Assembly (NCBI GenBank): GCA_930980675.1
Contig: CAKNIU010000007.1
Span: 1 to 40,231 of the forward strand
Source of the DNA: an uncultured Clostridium sp.
Lineage (GTDB): Bacteria; Bacillota_A; Clostridia; TANB77; CAG-508
Direction of reading: 5' to 3'
DNA: 40,231 nucleotides
This document shows positions 8,820 through 17,628 of the stretch, one piece after another. Below the pieces are notes generated by a model. It did no database searches. It saw nothing but the letters and a program-made list of their open reading frames with translations, and was not told the origin of the DNA. The translations under genes and the position numbers were made by a program. Position 1 is the stretch's first letter. Every line of letters starts with the position of its first letter.

Positions 8820-9467
8820 ATGATTAAATATTTACAAGATAAAACTAAAAATATTGGAATTAAAAAGATAATGAAGAAAAATCAAGTGGTAATTTTAGCA
8901 TTAGCTTTAATGCTAATGACAGCCGGATACTTAAACTATACAAATAACCACGAAAATGAAAACTTACTTTTGGCAGGACTAGGTGATGCACAGTTAGTTA
9001 GTGCTAATGCCATTGATAGTAATAATATAATTGAAAATCTACAAACAGAGTCTATGCCAATTGTGGCAAACCAAGAAAATACAAATCAAGTAACCCAAGA
9101 AACAAGTACTAATGCAACAAATGATGATTACTTTACTCGTTCAAAATTAGAAAGAGAAACAATGTATTCACAAATGCTAGAAACATACACAGGAATATTA
9201 GAAAACGAAAAAATATCATCAGAACAAAAAGATATAGCAGAAAATGAAATAAAAAATATAAATGATACAAAGAATGCAATAATGGTAGTAGAAAATTTAC
9301 TTGGAACAAAAGGATTTGAAAATGTAATTGTTTTTGTAAATAATCCAAGTATAAATGTAGTAATAAAAGCTGAAGAGCTTACAACCGAACAAGTTGCTCA
9401 AGTACAAAATATAGTTCAAAGAGAACTTAAAACAGATATAGAAAATATACATATTACAACAAATTAA
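8820..9467 (+). CDS. spoIIIAH: stage III sporulation protein AH (SpoIIIAH)
   Basis: 215 residues with one N-terminal membrane helix (QVVILALALMLMTAGYLNYT, about residues 22-41), a Gln/Asn/Thr-rich linker, and a C-terminal YscJ/FliF-like domain from about residue 110 (RSKLERETMYSQMLETYTGI, later AENEIKNINDTKNAIMVVEN and AEELTTEQVAQVQNIVQREL). SpoIIIAH interacts with forespore SpoIIQ across the intermembrane space. It is the last gene of the operon, followed within seven bases by a hairpin terminator. Confidence 0.95.
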   Translation: MIKYLQDKTKNIGIKKIMKKNQVVILALALMLMTAGYLNYTNNHENENLLLAGLGDAQLVSANAIDSNNIIENLQTESMPIVANQENTNQVTQETSTNATNDDYFTRSKLERETMYSQMLETYTGILENEKISSEQKDIAENEIKNINDTKNAIMVVENLLGTKGFENVIVFVNNPSINVVIKAEELTTEQVAQVQNIVQRELKTDIENIHITTN

Positions 9468-9473
9468 AAAAGT

Positions 9474-9498
9474 AAGGCATTTGAAGTCTAAATGCCTT
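9474..9498. terminator. bidirectional terminator between spoIIIAH and the TraX-family gene
   Basis: AAGGCATTT (9474-9482) pairs with AAATGCCTT (9490-9498) across a seven-base loop. A-runs lie to the left and right, so both converging transcripts could terminate here. Confidence 0.75.
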
Positions 9499-9510
9499 AT
9501 GTATAAAAAA

Positions 9511-10290
9511 TTAAATATAATTAAGCATTGCTAAAATTAACAAATGCACAGGATAAAAAGCATAGAATAAATATTTTAGACTAGGACCTTTTTTACCATT
9601 ATATAGTAACATAAATACAATAGAAAAAAATGTTCCTGCTATTAGTAATAAAGCTAAATTGTAAGAGCCTAATGCAATATAATTACTATATTTAATAACA
9701 ATTAAACCTAAAAATACAATAGTAAATAAAACATTATTATTAAAGTAAGTTATGCTATTTTCATGCTTTTTAGCCACAACTGGGTTCTGACTTAAATTAG
9801 AAACTTTTGCAACAGAATTTTGGTCAATTAGATTTAAAGATTTATCTTTATAAAACAGGTAAATACAAATAATTAAGCAAACTCCAAACCAACCATAATC
9901 AGTTTGAGCAAATTCAGCTAAAATCATTAAAACAATATCAATTATTAAAGCAAAAGCTTTGTATTTTATAGGAAAAACGTCTAAAACATAAATTGCTAAA
10001 AGACCAATTGCCAGTGTAAAAAATACATTTAACATATCAAAACGTCCTAAATATAAATATGTAAATAGACTAAATGGTATTTGAGATATAATACCAAATA
10101 AAAAAAGTCTCAAAAAATATTTATTTACATTTTTTGTATGTTTATAACCAATGACTATTTGAAAGCAAAACAATGGAAACGCAATCCTTCCAATAACATT
10201 TAAAAAACTAAATCTTCCTAAAATAGCGTCACCTGAATGGTCACACAGCATAGTAATTATAGCAATTAATTTGATAACAAAACTGGACAT
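9511..10290 (-). CDS. TraX family membrane protein
   Basis: 259 residues, about eight membrane helices. The N-terminus KLIAIITMLCDHSGDAILG, with the conserved DHxG, and the following IGRIAFPLFCFQIVIGYKHT are characteristic of the TraX family, named after an F-plasmid pilin acetylase. Chromosomal homologues are common in gut Firmicutes and probably act as membrane acyltransferases, but the substrate here is unknown. A hydrophilic loop at about residues 148-178 is lineage specific. TAAGGAGCAATATT precedes the start. It sits 70 bases after the RluA-family gene in the same direction and is probably co-transcribed. Confidence 0.85.
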   Translation of the reverse strand: MSSFVIKLIAIITMLCDHSGDAILGRFSFLNVIGRIAFPLFCFQIVIGYKHTKNVNKYFLRLFLFGIISQIPFSLFTYLYLGRFDMLNVFFTLAIGLLAIYVLDVFPIKYKAFALIIDIVLMILAEFAQTDYGWFGVCLIICIYLFYKDKSLNLIDQNSVAKVSNLSQNPVVAKKHENSITYFNNNVLFTIVFLGLIVIKYSNYIALGSYNLALLLIAGTFFSIVFMLLYNGKKGPSLKYLFYAFYPVHLLILAMLNYI

Positions 10291-10360
10291 AATAATATTG
10301 CTCCTTATTATTTATAAGACTCAAAGTCCTATAATAAATTAAAACCACTTCAAAATTAAA

Positions 10361-11236
10361 CTATAAAAATTCAAAAAATGGAATTTGTGTTAATTTTATT
10401 TCTTTTCCATTTAAATAACTTAGTATGTCATTATTATCAGAAAATTTAAAAAGTAAACTGTAACTACATAATAGTTGAGTTGTTATACCAAATTTTTTAT
10501 TAATTTGATATGAACCATATTTTCCATCACCTAAAATTGGTAATCCTACATGTGCCAAATGAGCTCTTATTTGATGAGTTTTTCCAGTATGTAATGTAAT
10601 ATTTAATAAACTTAAATTTTTTTCTCTATTAACACTTATAACTTTATATGAAGTAAAAATTTTAGAATATCCTTTCTTAGGTTCATCAGAAATATATACA
10701 ATAGATCTTTTACTATCTTTAAATAAATAAGCTTTTAAATCTTCTGAATTTTTAGCAGGGATACCATAACAAACACAAATATAATGCTTTTCAATTTCTT
10801 TTTGCTTAAACTTATTTAATAGTATATTTAAACTTTCTTCATTTTTAGCATATAAAACTAAACCGGTAGTGTTTCTATCTATTCTGTGGCAAGGTTCTAA
10901 AAAAGAGTAACTTTTTCCCATGATAGAAGTAAGGGAAAAATCACCAACTACTTCTAAATTAATTGGTTTATAAAAAACTATAATATTATTATCTTCATAT
11001 ATAGTTTTTATATCTTGCAAGTTAACTCCATAAAGTTCATAATCACTAATGTAGATGTCAAGTTTATCTTTAAAATGAAGTGTGACATTTTTATTTATTC
11101 TAATTCCATTTATTTTTATATCTTTTTTTCTAAGAGCCTTATACACTGAGCCCAGTTTTAATGATGGAAATTTATTTGTCAAATATGTAACTAAATTTTT
11201 TTTTTCAAATTTTTGTTCAACTGTGAGTGATTTCAT
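10361..11236 (-). CDS. RluA family pseudouridine synthase
   Basis: 291 residues: an N-terminal S4-like RNA-binding domain (VYKALRKKDIKINGIRINKN, about 31-50) followed by a pseudouridine synthase domain. The catalytic motif HRIDRNTTGL places the catalytic aspartate at residue 120. HTGKTHQIRAHLAHVGLPIL near 216-235 is the conserved motif III. It isomerises uridine in rRNA or tRNA; which position cannot be told from sequence (RluC/RluD-like, and a second paralogue is likely elsewhere). AAGGAATAAAATTT precedes the start. First gene of a two-gene minus-strand unit with the TraX-family gene. Confidence 0.9.
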   Translation of the reverse strand: MKSLTVEQKFEKKNLVTYLTNKFPSLKLGSVYKALRKKDIKINGIRINKNVTLHFKDKLDIYISDYELYGVNLQDIKTIYEDNNIIVFYKPINLEVVGDFSLTSIMGKSYSFLEPCHRIDRNTTGLVLYAKNEESLNILLNKFKQKEIEKHYICVCYGIPAKNSEDLKAYLFKDSKRSIVYISDEPKKGYSKIFTSYKVISVNREKNLSLLNITLHTGKTHQIRAHLAHVGLPILGDGKYGSYQINKKFGITTQLLCSYSLLFKFSDNNDILSYLNGKEIKLTQIPFFEFL

Positions 11237-11406
11237 AAATTTTATTCCTTATTTATATAATTTAAAGTTAATATTATTATAATAGAAAATAGCTAAAAAA
11301 ACAATGGTAATTTAATATAAATAATAGACAGACATAATATATTTTTCAAAAAATAGTAATTCTAGAATAGAACTCGAAAAAAAAAGAAAATAATAATATA
11401 ATGTAA

Positions 11407-11492
11407 ATGCACCTCCTGTTTTGTATCGCACTCTTAAATGGGTGCATACATGGATATATTTTCCATGTAAAATAGCATCATAAGAGAGGAGG
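11407..11492 (+). promoter_or_regulatory. structured leader with a sequestering anti-Shine-Dalgarno
   Basis: ATGCACC (11407-11413) pairs with GGTGCAT (11441-11447), and ACATGGA (11448-11454) with TCCATGT (11462-11468). CCTCCT at 11412-11417 is an exact complement of the gene's Shine-Dalgarno AGGAGG at 11487-11492. The two pairings of CCTCCT are partly exclusive, so translation of the small gene at 11502 could be switched. This is inference from complementarity only. Confidence 0.45.
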
Positions 11493-11501
11493 ATATAAAA
11501 C

Positions 11502-11699
11502 ATGAACAAATTAAAAATACCTGAAAATCATAGTGGTATAAGTAAAACTTTACGTCTTCCAGATAATGTGATTGAAGATGTACAAAAGCTAGCAGACAAC
11601 AAAAACTTATCTTTTAACAGAACAGTAATTGCACTACTAAAATATTCTCTTGAAAACTTAGATGAGAGTGACAAAAAAATTTTAGAGAAAAATGGATAA
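11502..11699 (+). CDS. small ribbon-helix-helix (CopG/Arc-like) DNA-binding protein
   Basis: 65 residues. ISKTLRLPDNVIEDVQKLAD, followed by NKNLSFNRTVIALLKYSLEN, has the strand-helix-helix pattern of ribbon-helix-helix proteins: a short beta strand with alternating residues, then two helices around an SFNRTV turn. It probably binds DNA as a dimer. It has no adjacent toxin-like partner: the neighbours are a minus-strand RluA gene and a minus-strand DUF1294 gene, so it is not obviously an antitoxin. A near-perfect AGGAGG lies nine bases before ATG 11502, behind a structured leader. Confidence 0.75.
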   Translation: MNKLKIPENHSGISKTLRLPDNVIEDVQKLADNKNLSFNRTVIALLKYSLENLDESDKKILEKNG

Positions 11700-11725
11700 G
11701 AAATAGGAACTAAAAGCATTGCACA

Positions 11726-11817
11726 CAATTTTACATTTGTAAAATTGGCGCACGAACAAAGACGCGGGCGATGTAAATTTAAAAGTAGAACAAAGTTAAA
11801 GGAGCCCGCTTTTGTTC
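11726..11817. repeat. nested inverted repeats after the ribbon-helix-helix gene
   Basis: CAATTTTAC (11726-11734) pairs perfectly with GTAAAATTG (11739-11747). Farther on, GAACAAA...GCGGGC (11754-11769) pairs with GCCCGC...TTGTTC (11804-11817). The second stem overlaps the 3' end of the convergent DUF1294 gene, so it may serve as transcript end for one or both strands. No T-run follows, so a terminator call is weak. Confidence 0.4.
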
Positions 11818-12114
11818 TAGTAAAAAGCATAAAGTAACTATTATTTCTATTATTAATATAGTTGGAAAACCATATTTAAAATACCACTTTTGTGTTTTGT
11901 GTCTAAATGTATACATACCAGCTATACCACCTATACCACCACCAAGTAGTACTAGCAAAAATAAAAATTTTTCACTAACTCGCCAATCACCAAGTTTGGC
12001 CTCATGCTTATCCCACCACATAATTAAAAATGCTAATAAATTGATCACTACAAAATAAATTATAATATTTTTAGTAGTAAAAATAGTTTGCATTAATAAA
12101 TTAAAATCTATCAT
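11779..12114 (-). CDS. DUF1294 family membrane protein
   Basis: 111 residues. The family pattern is clear: NLLAFLIMWWDKHEAKLGDW, then RVSEKFLFLLVLLGGGIGGI, AGMYTFRHKTQKWYFKYGFP and a last helix. It has three to four membrane helices with basic loops. Function unknown in the family. GAGGATTTT precedes the start. The 3' end overlaps a GC-rich inverted repeat. Confidence 0.88.
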   Translation of the reverse strand: MIDFNLLMQTIFTTKNIIIYFVVINLLAFLIMWWDKHEAKLGDWRVSEKFLFLLVLLGGGIGGIAGMYTFRHKTQKWYFKYGFPTILIIEIIVTLCFLLEQKRAPLTLFYF

Positions 12115-12169
12115 AAAATCCTCTTTTTAATTAATTTAATAATTTGATTAAATATTTTATAGTAAAAAC

Positions 12170-12460
12170 TTATACATCAATACTAATTTTTGAATCTTTT
12201 TTTCTCTTCCTATATAAGGTAATTTTTCTGCCTAATACTTGAACTACAACACTATTACTATTATTTGAAAGTTTTATAGCTGTTTCTTTGGCATCTTCAG
12301 GAGCTGTTTCTAAAACAGTAATTTTAATAAGTTCACGTGCCTCAAGTGCATCATTTACTTGTTTTATTAAATTATCAGTAATTCCAGATTTTCCTACTTG
12401 TAGAATTGGCTCTACAGTGTTTGCTAAACTTCTTAAATATGCTCTATCTTTGCTATTCAT
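12170..12460 (-). CDS. yhbY: YhbY family ribosome assembly RNA-binding protein
   Basis: 96 residues, the full length of a bacterial CRM (CRS1-YhbY) domain. The opening MNSKDRAYLRSLANTVEPIL, the GKSGIT loop (about 23-28) that contacts RNA, and the closing VVQVLGRKITLYRKRKK are all typical. YhbY binds pre-ribosomal particles and helps large-subunit assembly. GAGGAT precedes the ATG. The leader contains a motif shared with rimP and the pilin-like/rsmE pair. Confidence 0.93.
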   Translation of the reverse strand: MNSKDRAYLRSLANTVEPILQVGKSGITDNLIKQVNDALEARELIKITVLETAPEDAKETAIKLSNNSNSVVVQVLGRKITLYRKRKKDSKISIDV

Positions 12461-12466
12461 AATTAA

Positions 12467-12512
12467 ATCCTCATAAAAAGTATATTTAGGTTTTTAAAAG
12501 GATGCCTATAAA
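12467..12512 (-). promoter_or_regulatory. shared ribosome-maturation leader motif, copy 1 (yhbY)
   Basis: On the minus strand, bases 12512 to 12481 match the 32-base motif upstream of rimP at 30 of 32 positions. Its ATCCTT segment can pair with the yhbY Shine-Dalgarno GAGGAT (six pairs, one G-U). In the rimP copy the corresponding pair is TTCCTT with AAGGAA, so the first and last positions have changed together. The motif can instead fold on itself through AGG/CCT and TTTT/AAAA. Confidence 0.5.
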
Positions 12513-12552
12513 CCTTTGTAAAAATAAAAAAACTAAAATTTTTAGATATATA

Positions 12553-12589
12553 GTAAAAATAAGACCATATGCAACTGACATATGGTCTA
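12553..12589 (-). terminator. terminator of the tRNA-Gly transcript
   Basis: On the minus strand, AGACCATATG pairs perfectly with CATATGGTCT around a seven-base loop, followed by TATTTTTAC. It begins four bases after the encoded CCA end of the tRNA. Confidence 0.85.
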
Positions 12590-12593
12590 AATA

Positions 12594-12667
<74 letters not shown>

Positions 12668-12686
12668 ATTTCCGATGACAATATTT

Positions 12687-12715
12687 ATTGTACAATATAT
12701 TAAAAAAAAAGTCAA
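12687..12715 (-). promoter_or_regulatory. sigma-A promoter for tRNA-Gly
   Basis: On the minus strand: TTGACT (-35), a 17-base spacer that begins with a run of T, and TACAAT (-10), about 20 bases before the tRNA 5' end. Near-consensus and correctly spaced. Confidence 0.85.
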
Positions 12716-12737
12716 GTAAAAATTAAAAAAAAATTGC

Positions 12738-12766
12738 TTGACTTTTACTAAAAAAAGTTATATAAT
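12738..12766 (+). promoter_or_regulatory. sigma-A promoter of the rimP-nusA-infB operon
   Basis: TTGACT at 12738-12743, a 17-base spacer and a perfect TATAAT at 12761-12766. Transcription would start near 12773, leaving a leader of about 175 bases before rimP. It diverges from the tRNA promoter, whose -35 is about 22 bases away. Confidence 0.85.
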
Positions 12767-12790
12767 TAATTTATCATAAGACGAGAGCAG

Positions 12791-12815
12791 AAAGAGTGGA
12801 ACAAATCCACTCTTT
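12791..12815 (+). promoter_or_regulatory. stable hairpin in the rimP leader
   Basis: AAAGAGTGGA pairs perfectly with TCCACTCTTT around ACAAA, close to the expected transcript 5' end. No T-run follows, so it is more likely a 5' protective or regulatory hairpin than a terminator. Confidence 0.55.
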
Positions 12816-12895
12816 CATTACGTAATTAAATATAAACATACATATTTAAAACAAAAATCATATAGTTAAAATTAAAGTTTAACTGTTCAAAAAAG

Positions 12896-12939
12896 TTTAT
12901 AGGTTTCCTTTTAAAAACCTAAATATATTATATAAGGAA
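12896..12939 (+). promoter_or_regulatory. shared ribosome-maturation leader motif, copy 2 (rimP)
   Basis: The 32-base motif at 12896-12927 has AGGTTT that can pair with AAACCT. TTCCTT (12905-12910) is a perfect complement of the rimP Shine-Dalgarno AAGGAA at 12934-12939. The two folds compete, which would let the leader switch ribosome access to rimP. The motif also occurs before yhbY (reverse strand) and at 30244. Confidence 0.5.
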
Positions 12940-12947
12940 ATTTTTAA

Positions 12948-13400
12948 ATGACAAGTCTAGAAAAAAAGATAGAAGACTTAGTTAAGCCAATTATAGAAAA
13001 CTTAGGTTACAAAGTTTATGATGTAATATATCAAAAAGAAGGCAAAGACAATTATTTAAGAATATTTATTGATAGTGACAAAGGTATAGATTTAAATGAT
13101 TGTGAAAAAGTAAATGATAGCGTAAATGATATTTTAGATGAAAAAGATTATATAAAAGCACAATATTATCTAGAAATATCATCACCGGGAGTTGAAAGAA
13201 ACTTAAGGAGAGATGAACAGTTTATGGATAGTATAAACAAAAATATAGAGGTACATTTATACAATAACATAAATAATAATAAAATTATTACAGGAATACT
13301 TAATGAATGTAATGATAATAACATAGTTGTAAACAATATTAAAATAGAAAAATCAAATATTGCAAGTGCAAAAACTATATATAATTGGGAGGATTGTTAA
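12948..13400 (+). CDS. rimP: ribosome maturation factor RimP
   Basis: 150 residues, normal length. Typical blocks: DLVKPIIENLGYKVYDVIYQ, DKGIDLNDCEKVNDSVNDIL and YYLEISSPGVERNLRRDEQF, with the ISSPG(V/L)xR motif at about residues 77-84. The C-terminal SH3-like domain follows (ITGILNECNDNNIVV). It binds the 30S subunit and aids its maturation. TATAAGGAAATTTTTAA precedes the ATG. First gene of the nus operon, ending three bases before nusA. Confidence 0.95.
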   Translation: MTSLEKKIEDLVKPIIENLGYKVYDVIYQKEGKDNYLRIFIDSDKGIDLNDCEKVNDSVNDILDEKDYIKAQYYLEISSPGVERNLRRDEQFMDSINKNIEVHLYNNINNNKIITGILNECNDNNIVVNNIKIEKSNIASAKTIYNWEDC

Positions 13401-13403
13401 AAA

Positions 13404-14522
13404 ATGAAGAAAAAGGTTACAAAGATAATAAACAAAGGAATCGACACAACAGAACTTATTCAAGCAATGGATGAACTAGAAAAAGAAAACGGTATCAAAA
13501 AAGATTTTTTGATGGAATCAATAGAATCAGCTTTAGTTATAGCTTATAAAAAGAATTTTGATTGCAATGATGAAAATGTCAAAGTAGAGTTAGATAAAAA
13601 TGATGGCAAAATGCATGTTTATCAAGAAAAAAATGTTGTAGAAGAAGTGACTGATGACAAAAAAGAAATAAGTTTAGTAGATGCTCAAAAAATTAATCCA
13701 AATTATAATGTAGGTGATGTTATTAATTTTGAATTAATGCCTAAAGATTTTGGAAGAATAGCAGCTCAAACAGCAAGACAAGTTATAACTCAAAAATTAA
13801 GAGAAGCATCAAGAGATATTATTTTTTCAGAGTTTGTAGATAAAAAGGGAGAAATTATAACGGGCTTAGTTCAAAAAGCAGATGGTGGAGCAGTTATAAT
13901 GGATTTGGGCAAAATTGAGGGAATCATGCCTAAAAAAGAGCAAATACCTACTGAAAAATATCATGTAAATGATAAAATAAGAGCTTGTATAATTAGTGTA
14001 GAAAAAGGAGTTAAGGGTTCTACTCAAATAATTCTTTCAAGAGCAAGCACAGAATTTGTAAGAAAATTATTTGAAATAGAAATACCTGAAATATATGAAG
14101 GCGTAATTGAATTAAAAAGTATTTCAAGAGATGCAGGTTCTCGTAGTAAAGTAGCTGTTTATTCGCCAAATCCTAACATAGATCCAGTTGGCTCTTGCGT
14201 AGGACAAAAGGGTATACGTATTCAAAATATAATAAATGAATTAAATGGCGAAAAAATAGATGTCATTGAATGGAACGAAGATCCATCAATATATATTTCA
14301 GCAGCTTTACTTCCAGCAAAAGTACTAGCTGTAGATATAAAAGAGGATGAAAGATTTGCACAAGTTATAGTTCCAGACGATCAACTATCTTTAGCTATAG
14401 GCAAAGGAGGACAAAATGCAAAACTTGCTGCAAAATTAACAAATTGGAAAATAGACATTAAGAGTGAATCTCAATTTAGAAAAATACTTGAAGAAAAAAT
14501 GGCAGAAGAAAATGAGGAATAA
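13404..14522 (+). CDS. nusA: transcription termination/antitermination factor NusA
   Basis: 372 residues. The N-terminal RNA polymerase-binding domain includes LMESIESALVIAYKKNF. An S1 RNA-binding domain lies at about 145-215 (GEIITGLVQKADGGAVIMDL), followed by two KH domains (YSPNPNIDPVGSCVGQKGIR near 253-272, later DQLSLAIGKGGQNAKLAAKL). It modulates pausing, termination and antitermination and links transcription to translation. There is no C-terminal acidic repeat, as usual in Firmicutes. GGGAGGATTGTTAAAAA precedes ATG 13404; the first 22 residues are an extension before the usual MDELEKENG start. Confidence 0.96.
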   Translation: MKKKVTKIINKGIDTTELIQAMDELEKENGIKKDFLMESIESALVIAYKKNFDCNDENVKVELDKNDGKMHVYQEKNVVEEVTDDKKEISLVDAQKINPNYNVGDVINFELMPKDFGRIAAQTARQVITQKLREASRDIIFSEFVDKKGEIITGLVQKADGGAVIMDLGKIEGIMPKKEQIPTEKYHVNDKIRACIISVEKGVKGSTQIILSRASTEFVRKLFEIEIPEIYEGVIELKSISRDAGSRSKVAVYSPNPNIDPVGSCVGQKGIRIQNIINELNGEKIDVIEWNEDPSIYISAALLPAKVLAVDIKEDERFAQVIVPDDQLSLAIGKGGQNAKLAAKLTNWKIDIKSESQFRKILEEKMAEENEE

Positions 14523-14571
14523 TTTTATAAAAAAGTCATAAAATGTTAATTAAGAGAATATAAGAGGTGTA

Positions 14572-14637
14572 ATGTTGAAAAAAGTTAACGTAAATAAATA
14601 TAACAAAAATATTGCAGGGGGTGATTTGATTGGGTAA
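14572..14637 (+). CDS. possible 21-residue leader peptide overlapping the infB start
   Basis: A 21-codon reading frame, [20 protein letters not shown] plus G, begins at ATG 14572 after AAGAGGTG and ends with TAA at 14635-14637, eight bases inside the infB gene in a different frame. The overlap would couple its translation to the infB TTG start. It sits where ylxR and ylxQ are normally found. I do not recognise the peptide, and it may be chance. Confidence 0.3.
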   Translation: MLKKVNVNKYNKNIAGGDLIG

Positions 14638-17548
14638 AATAAAAATACATGAATTAGCAAAAGAATTAAAAATAGGAAACAAAGAATTAATAGAAATAGC
14701 AAATAAGTTAGGGCTAGGAGTCACAAGTCACTTAAATGCAATTGATGAAAAAGATGCCAACAGAATTAGAGAAAATGTTAAGGGTGAAGACAAAAAATCG
14801 GAAGTAAAAACAACAGGCCAAGTTATTATTAGAAGAGAAGTTATTGTTTCTGATGAAGAAGAAGAAAAAGAAAGAAAAAAGGCTGAAGAAGCAAAGAAAA
14901 AAACTGAAGGATTAGGTTTTAATCAAAAAAGAAAAAAAGATTACAACATAGTATATAGGGAAAAGCCAACAAAGCCTATGACAGTTAGTGAACTTTTTGG
15001 AATTAAGCCTAAAAGAGAAGAAAAAAAGCCTCAACCTAAGGAAGAGCCTAGTGTTAAAGAAGAGGTGAAACAAACAGATTCAGTAGCTAAAACTATTCAA
15101 AATGTAACAGTTCAGGAAAAAGAACAAGCTCCTAAGCCAAAAGAGGATGTAAGTCCTAAAACTAACCAAGAAGCAAAAGTAGCCTTTAATAAAAATTCAA
15201 GCAAAAGCAATAGTTATGACAACAAAAATCATAATAGTGATAGCAAGTCAGGTGGATATGGAGCTCGTAATGCGGGTCGTAGCAATAACCATGGAAGTGT
15301 AGGATACAATAATTCACATAATAATGGATATAACAATCGTCAAAACAATAATGAGCGTGGATTTAATAGAAACAATAGAAATGGAAATAATAACTTCGGA
15401 AACAACAACTTTAGAAATAATAATAACAACTCAGGCAATAATTTCAAAAGACCTATGAACAACAAAAATATTGACAGAAATATTAAAGATATAATGTCAA
15501 GTGAAATTGTAGAAAAGAGCAATCAAAGAGATTACAGTACAAGAATAATAGATAAACAAAAAGCCAACAGATATAACAATCAAGATGACAAAAAGAAAAG
15601 GAATAGAAGAACAGGCGAAGAAGATAATTTTAATGAGGATAAGTTAAGAAACTTAAAACAAGTTGATAAATTATCTAATATGTTTGAAGACCAAGAAGGT
15701 GGAATGCTTGATTACTATGATTTGTCAACAGTAAGAGGCAAAAGAAATAAAAGAAAGCCTAAAAAAGATGAAGAAAGAAATAAGCAAAAAATCTTTGACT
15801 TAAAAGAAATAACTATACCAGAAAATATAACAGTTAAAGATTTAGCAGCAGATTTAAAGAAAACAAGTACAGAAGTTATTAAAAAACTATTTGATTTAGG
15901 CATAATGGCAACAATAAATCAAACATTGGACTTTGATACAGCATATTTAGTAGCAGATAGCTTTGGAGTAACAGCAAATAAAAAAGAAGAAGTTAAAGAC
16001 GAAGACATTTTATTTGATGATTCTGAAGACAAAGAAGAAGATTTGAAACCACGTCCACCAGTAGTTGTTGTTATGGGACACGTTGACCACGGTAAAACAT
16101 CTTTACTAGATGCAATTAGAAAAACTCATGTAATAGAAGGTGAAGCCGGTGGAATTACACAACACATTGGTGCATACAAAGTAAATATAAATGATAGAGA
16201 AATTACATTCTTAGATACGCCAGGACATGAAGCTTTTACAAGTATGCGTGCTAGAGGTGCTCAAATCACAGATATAGCAATATTAGTTGTAGCAGCAGAT
16301 GATGGTGTTATGCCTCAAACAGTAGAAGCTATAAACCATGCAAAAGCAGCAAATATTCCAATAATAGTTGCTATTAACAAAATAGATTTACCAGGAGCAA
16401 ACCCAGACAGAGTAAAACAAGAACTTATGAAATATGACTTAGTTCCAGAAGAATGGGGTGGAGACACAATATATGTTCCAATATCAGCTTTAAAACATAT
16501 TAACATAGACAATTTACTAGAAATGGTATTGTTAGAAGCAGATATGTTAAACTTAAGAGCAAATCCTGATAAACAAGCTAAAGGTGCAGTTATAGAAGCA
16601 AGACTAGATAAAGCTCAAGGACCAATTGCATCAATGCTTGTACAAAGAGGAACATTAAATGTTGGAGATAGAATAATAGTTGGAAATGCAATTGGTAGAA
16701 TTAGAACAATGAAAAATGACAAAGGCAAGAAAGTAAAAGAAGCAGGCCCATCAACACCAGTTGAAGTAACAGGTCTAACAGAAGTACCAGAAGCAGGAGA
16801 TATATTCTATGAAGTTAAAGATGAAAAAACTGCTAAACACTTAATAGAACAAAGAAAACTAGCTTCAAGAGAAAAATCAATTGCAAATAATGATGTAGTA
16901 ACATTAGATAACTTATTTGAAAAAATGGAAAGTGAAGATTTGAAACAACTTAACATAATTGTAAAAACAGATGTACAAGGTACAGCAGAAGCAATGAAAA
17001 GCTCACTTGAAAAACTTTCAAATGATGAAGTTAAGGTTAAAGTTATTCATTCAAATGCTGGTGGTGTTACTGAATCTGATGTACAACTTGCAAAAGCTGC
17101 AAATGCAATTATTATAGCATTTAATGTAAGACCAGTAGGAGCAGCTAAACAATTGGCAGAAAAAGATGGAGTAGAAATAAAACAATATTCTGTAATTTAC
17201 CAAGCAATAGAAGATGTACAAGATGCAATGAAAGGAATGCTTGCACCTGTATATGTTGAAAAGAATATTGGTAATGCAGAAGTAAGACAAACATTTAGAA
17301 TTTCTAATGTAGGAACAATTGCCGGATGCTTTGTATTAGACGGAAAGCTAGAAAGAAATGCAGGAGTAAGAGTAATAAGAGAAGGCGTTGTTATACATGA
17401 TGGCAAATTAGTATCTTTAAAGAGATTTAAAGATGATGCAAAAGAAGTTTCAAAAGGCTTTGAATGTGGTATTCAAATTCAAGATTACAATGATGTAAAA
17501 GAAGGAGATATCATAGAAGCTTATATACAAGAAGAGGTAAAAAGATAA
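14630..17548 (+). CDS. infB: translation initiation factor IF-2
   Basis: 972 residues, starting at TTG 14630 after GGGGGTGAT. An N-terminal IF2 domain ([20 protein letters not shown]) is followed by a long charged linker and an unusually Asn/Gly/Ser-rich disordered stretch at about 184-284. A second IF2_N copy comes next ([20 protein letters not shown], near 396). The GTPase domain has GHVDHGKT near 482-489, [17 protein letters not shown] and [12 protein letters not shown]. Domains II to IV follow, including [20 protein letters not shown] and the fMet-tRNA-binding C2 end ([20 protein letters not shown]). It delivers initiator tRNA and promotes subunit joining. The Asn-rich linker is the only unusual part. 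Confidence 0.97.
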   Translation: MGKIKIHELAKELKIGNKELIEIANKLGLGVTSHLNAIDEKDANRIRENVKGEDKKSEVKTTGQVIIRREVIVSDEEEEKERKKAEEAKKKTEGLGFNQKRKKDYNIVYREKPTKPMTVSELFGIKPKREEKKPQPKEEPSVKEEVKQTDSVAKTIQNVTVQEKEQAPKPKEDVSPKTNQEAKVAFNKNSSKSNSYDNKNHNSDSKSGGYGARNAGRSNNHGSVGYNNSHNNGYNNRQNNNERGFNRNNRNGNNNFGNNNFRNNNNNSGNNFKRPMNNKNIDRNIKDIMSSEIVEKSNQRDYSTRIIDKQKANRYNNQDDKKKRNRRTGEEDNFNEDKLRNLKQVDKLSNMFEDQEGGMLDYYDLSTVRGKRNKRKPKKDEERNKQKIFDLKEITIPENITVKDLAADLKKTSTEVIKKLFDLGIMATINQTLDFDTAYLVADSFGVTANKKEEVKDEDILFDDSEDKEEDLKPRPPVVVVMGHVDHGKTSLLDAIRKTHVIEGEAGGITQHIGAYKVNINDREITFLDTPGHEAFTSMRARGAQITDIAILVVAADDGVMPQTVEAINHAKAANIPIIVAINKIDLPGANPDRVKQELMKYDLVPEEWGGDTIYVPISALKHINIDNLLEMVLLEADMLNLRANPDKQAKGAVIEARLDKAQGPIASMLVQRGTLNVGDRIIVGNAIGRIRTMKNDKGKKVKEAGPSTPVEVTGLTEVPEAGDIFYEVKDEKTAKHLIEQRKLASREKSIANNDVVTLDNLFEKMESEDLKQLNIIVKTDVQGTAEAMKSSLEKLSNDEVKVKVIHSNAGGVTESDVQLAKAANAIIIAFNVRPVGAAKQLAEKDGVEIKQYSVIYQAIEDVQDAMKGMLAPVYVEKNIGNAEVRQTFRISNVGTIAGCFVLDGKLERNAGVRVIREGVVIHDGKLVSLKRFKDDAKEVSKGFECGIQIQDYNDVKEGDIIEAYIQEEVKR

Positions 17549-17573
17549 TAATTGCATCAAAAAAAACAATAAA

Positions 17574-17607
17574 TTGCCTTTTATATAAAATTTAATATAA
17601 AAGGCAA
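17574..17607 (+). promoter_or_regulatory. hairpin between infB and rbfA
   Basis: TTGCCTTTTATAT (17574-17586) is a perfect complement of ATATAAAAGGCAA (17595-17607). No T-run follows, so it probably does not terminate. It may be a processing or stability hairpin, or may influence the rbfA ribosome binding site (AAGAGG) just downstream. Confidence 0.5.
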
Positions 17608-17628
17608 AATAAAAAGAGGTTAGATACA

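Noticed and set aside
11502..11699. Toxin-antitoxin pair with the DUF1294 gene
   Set aside because: The neighbouring gene is convergent, a membrane protein and separated by hairpins; there is no overlapping toxin-like partner.
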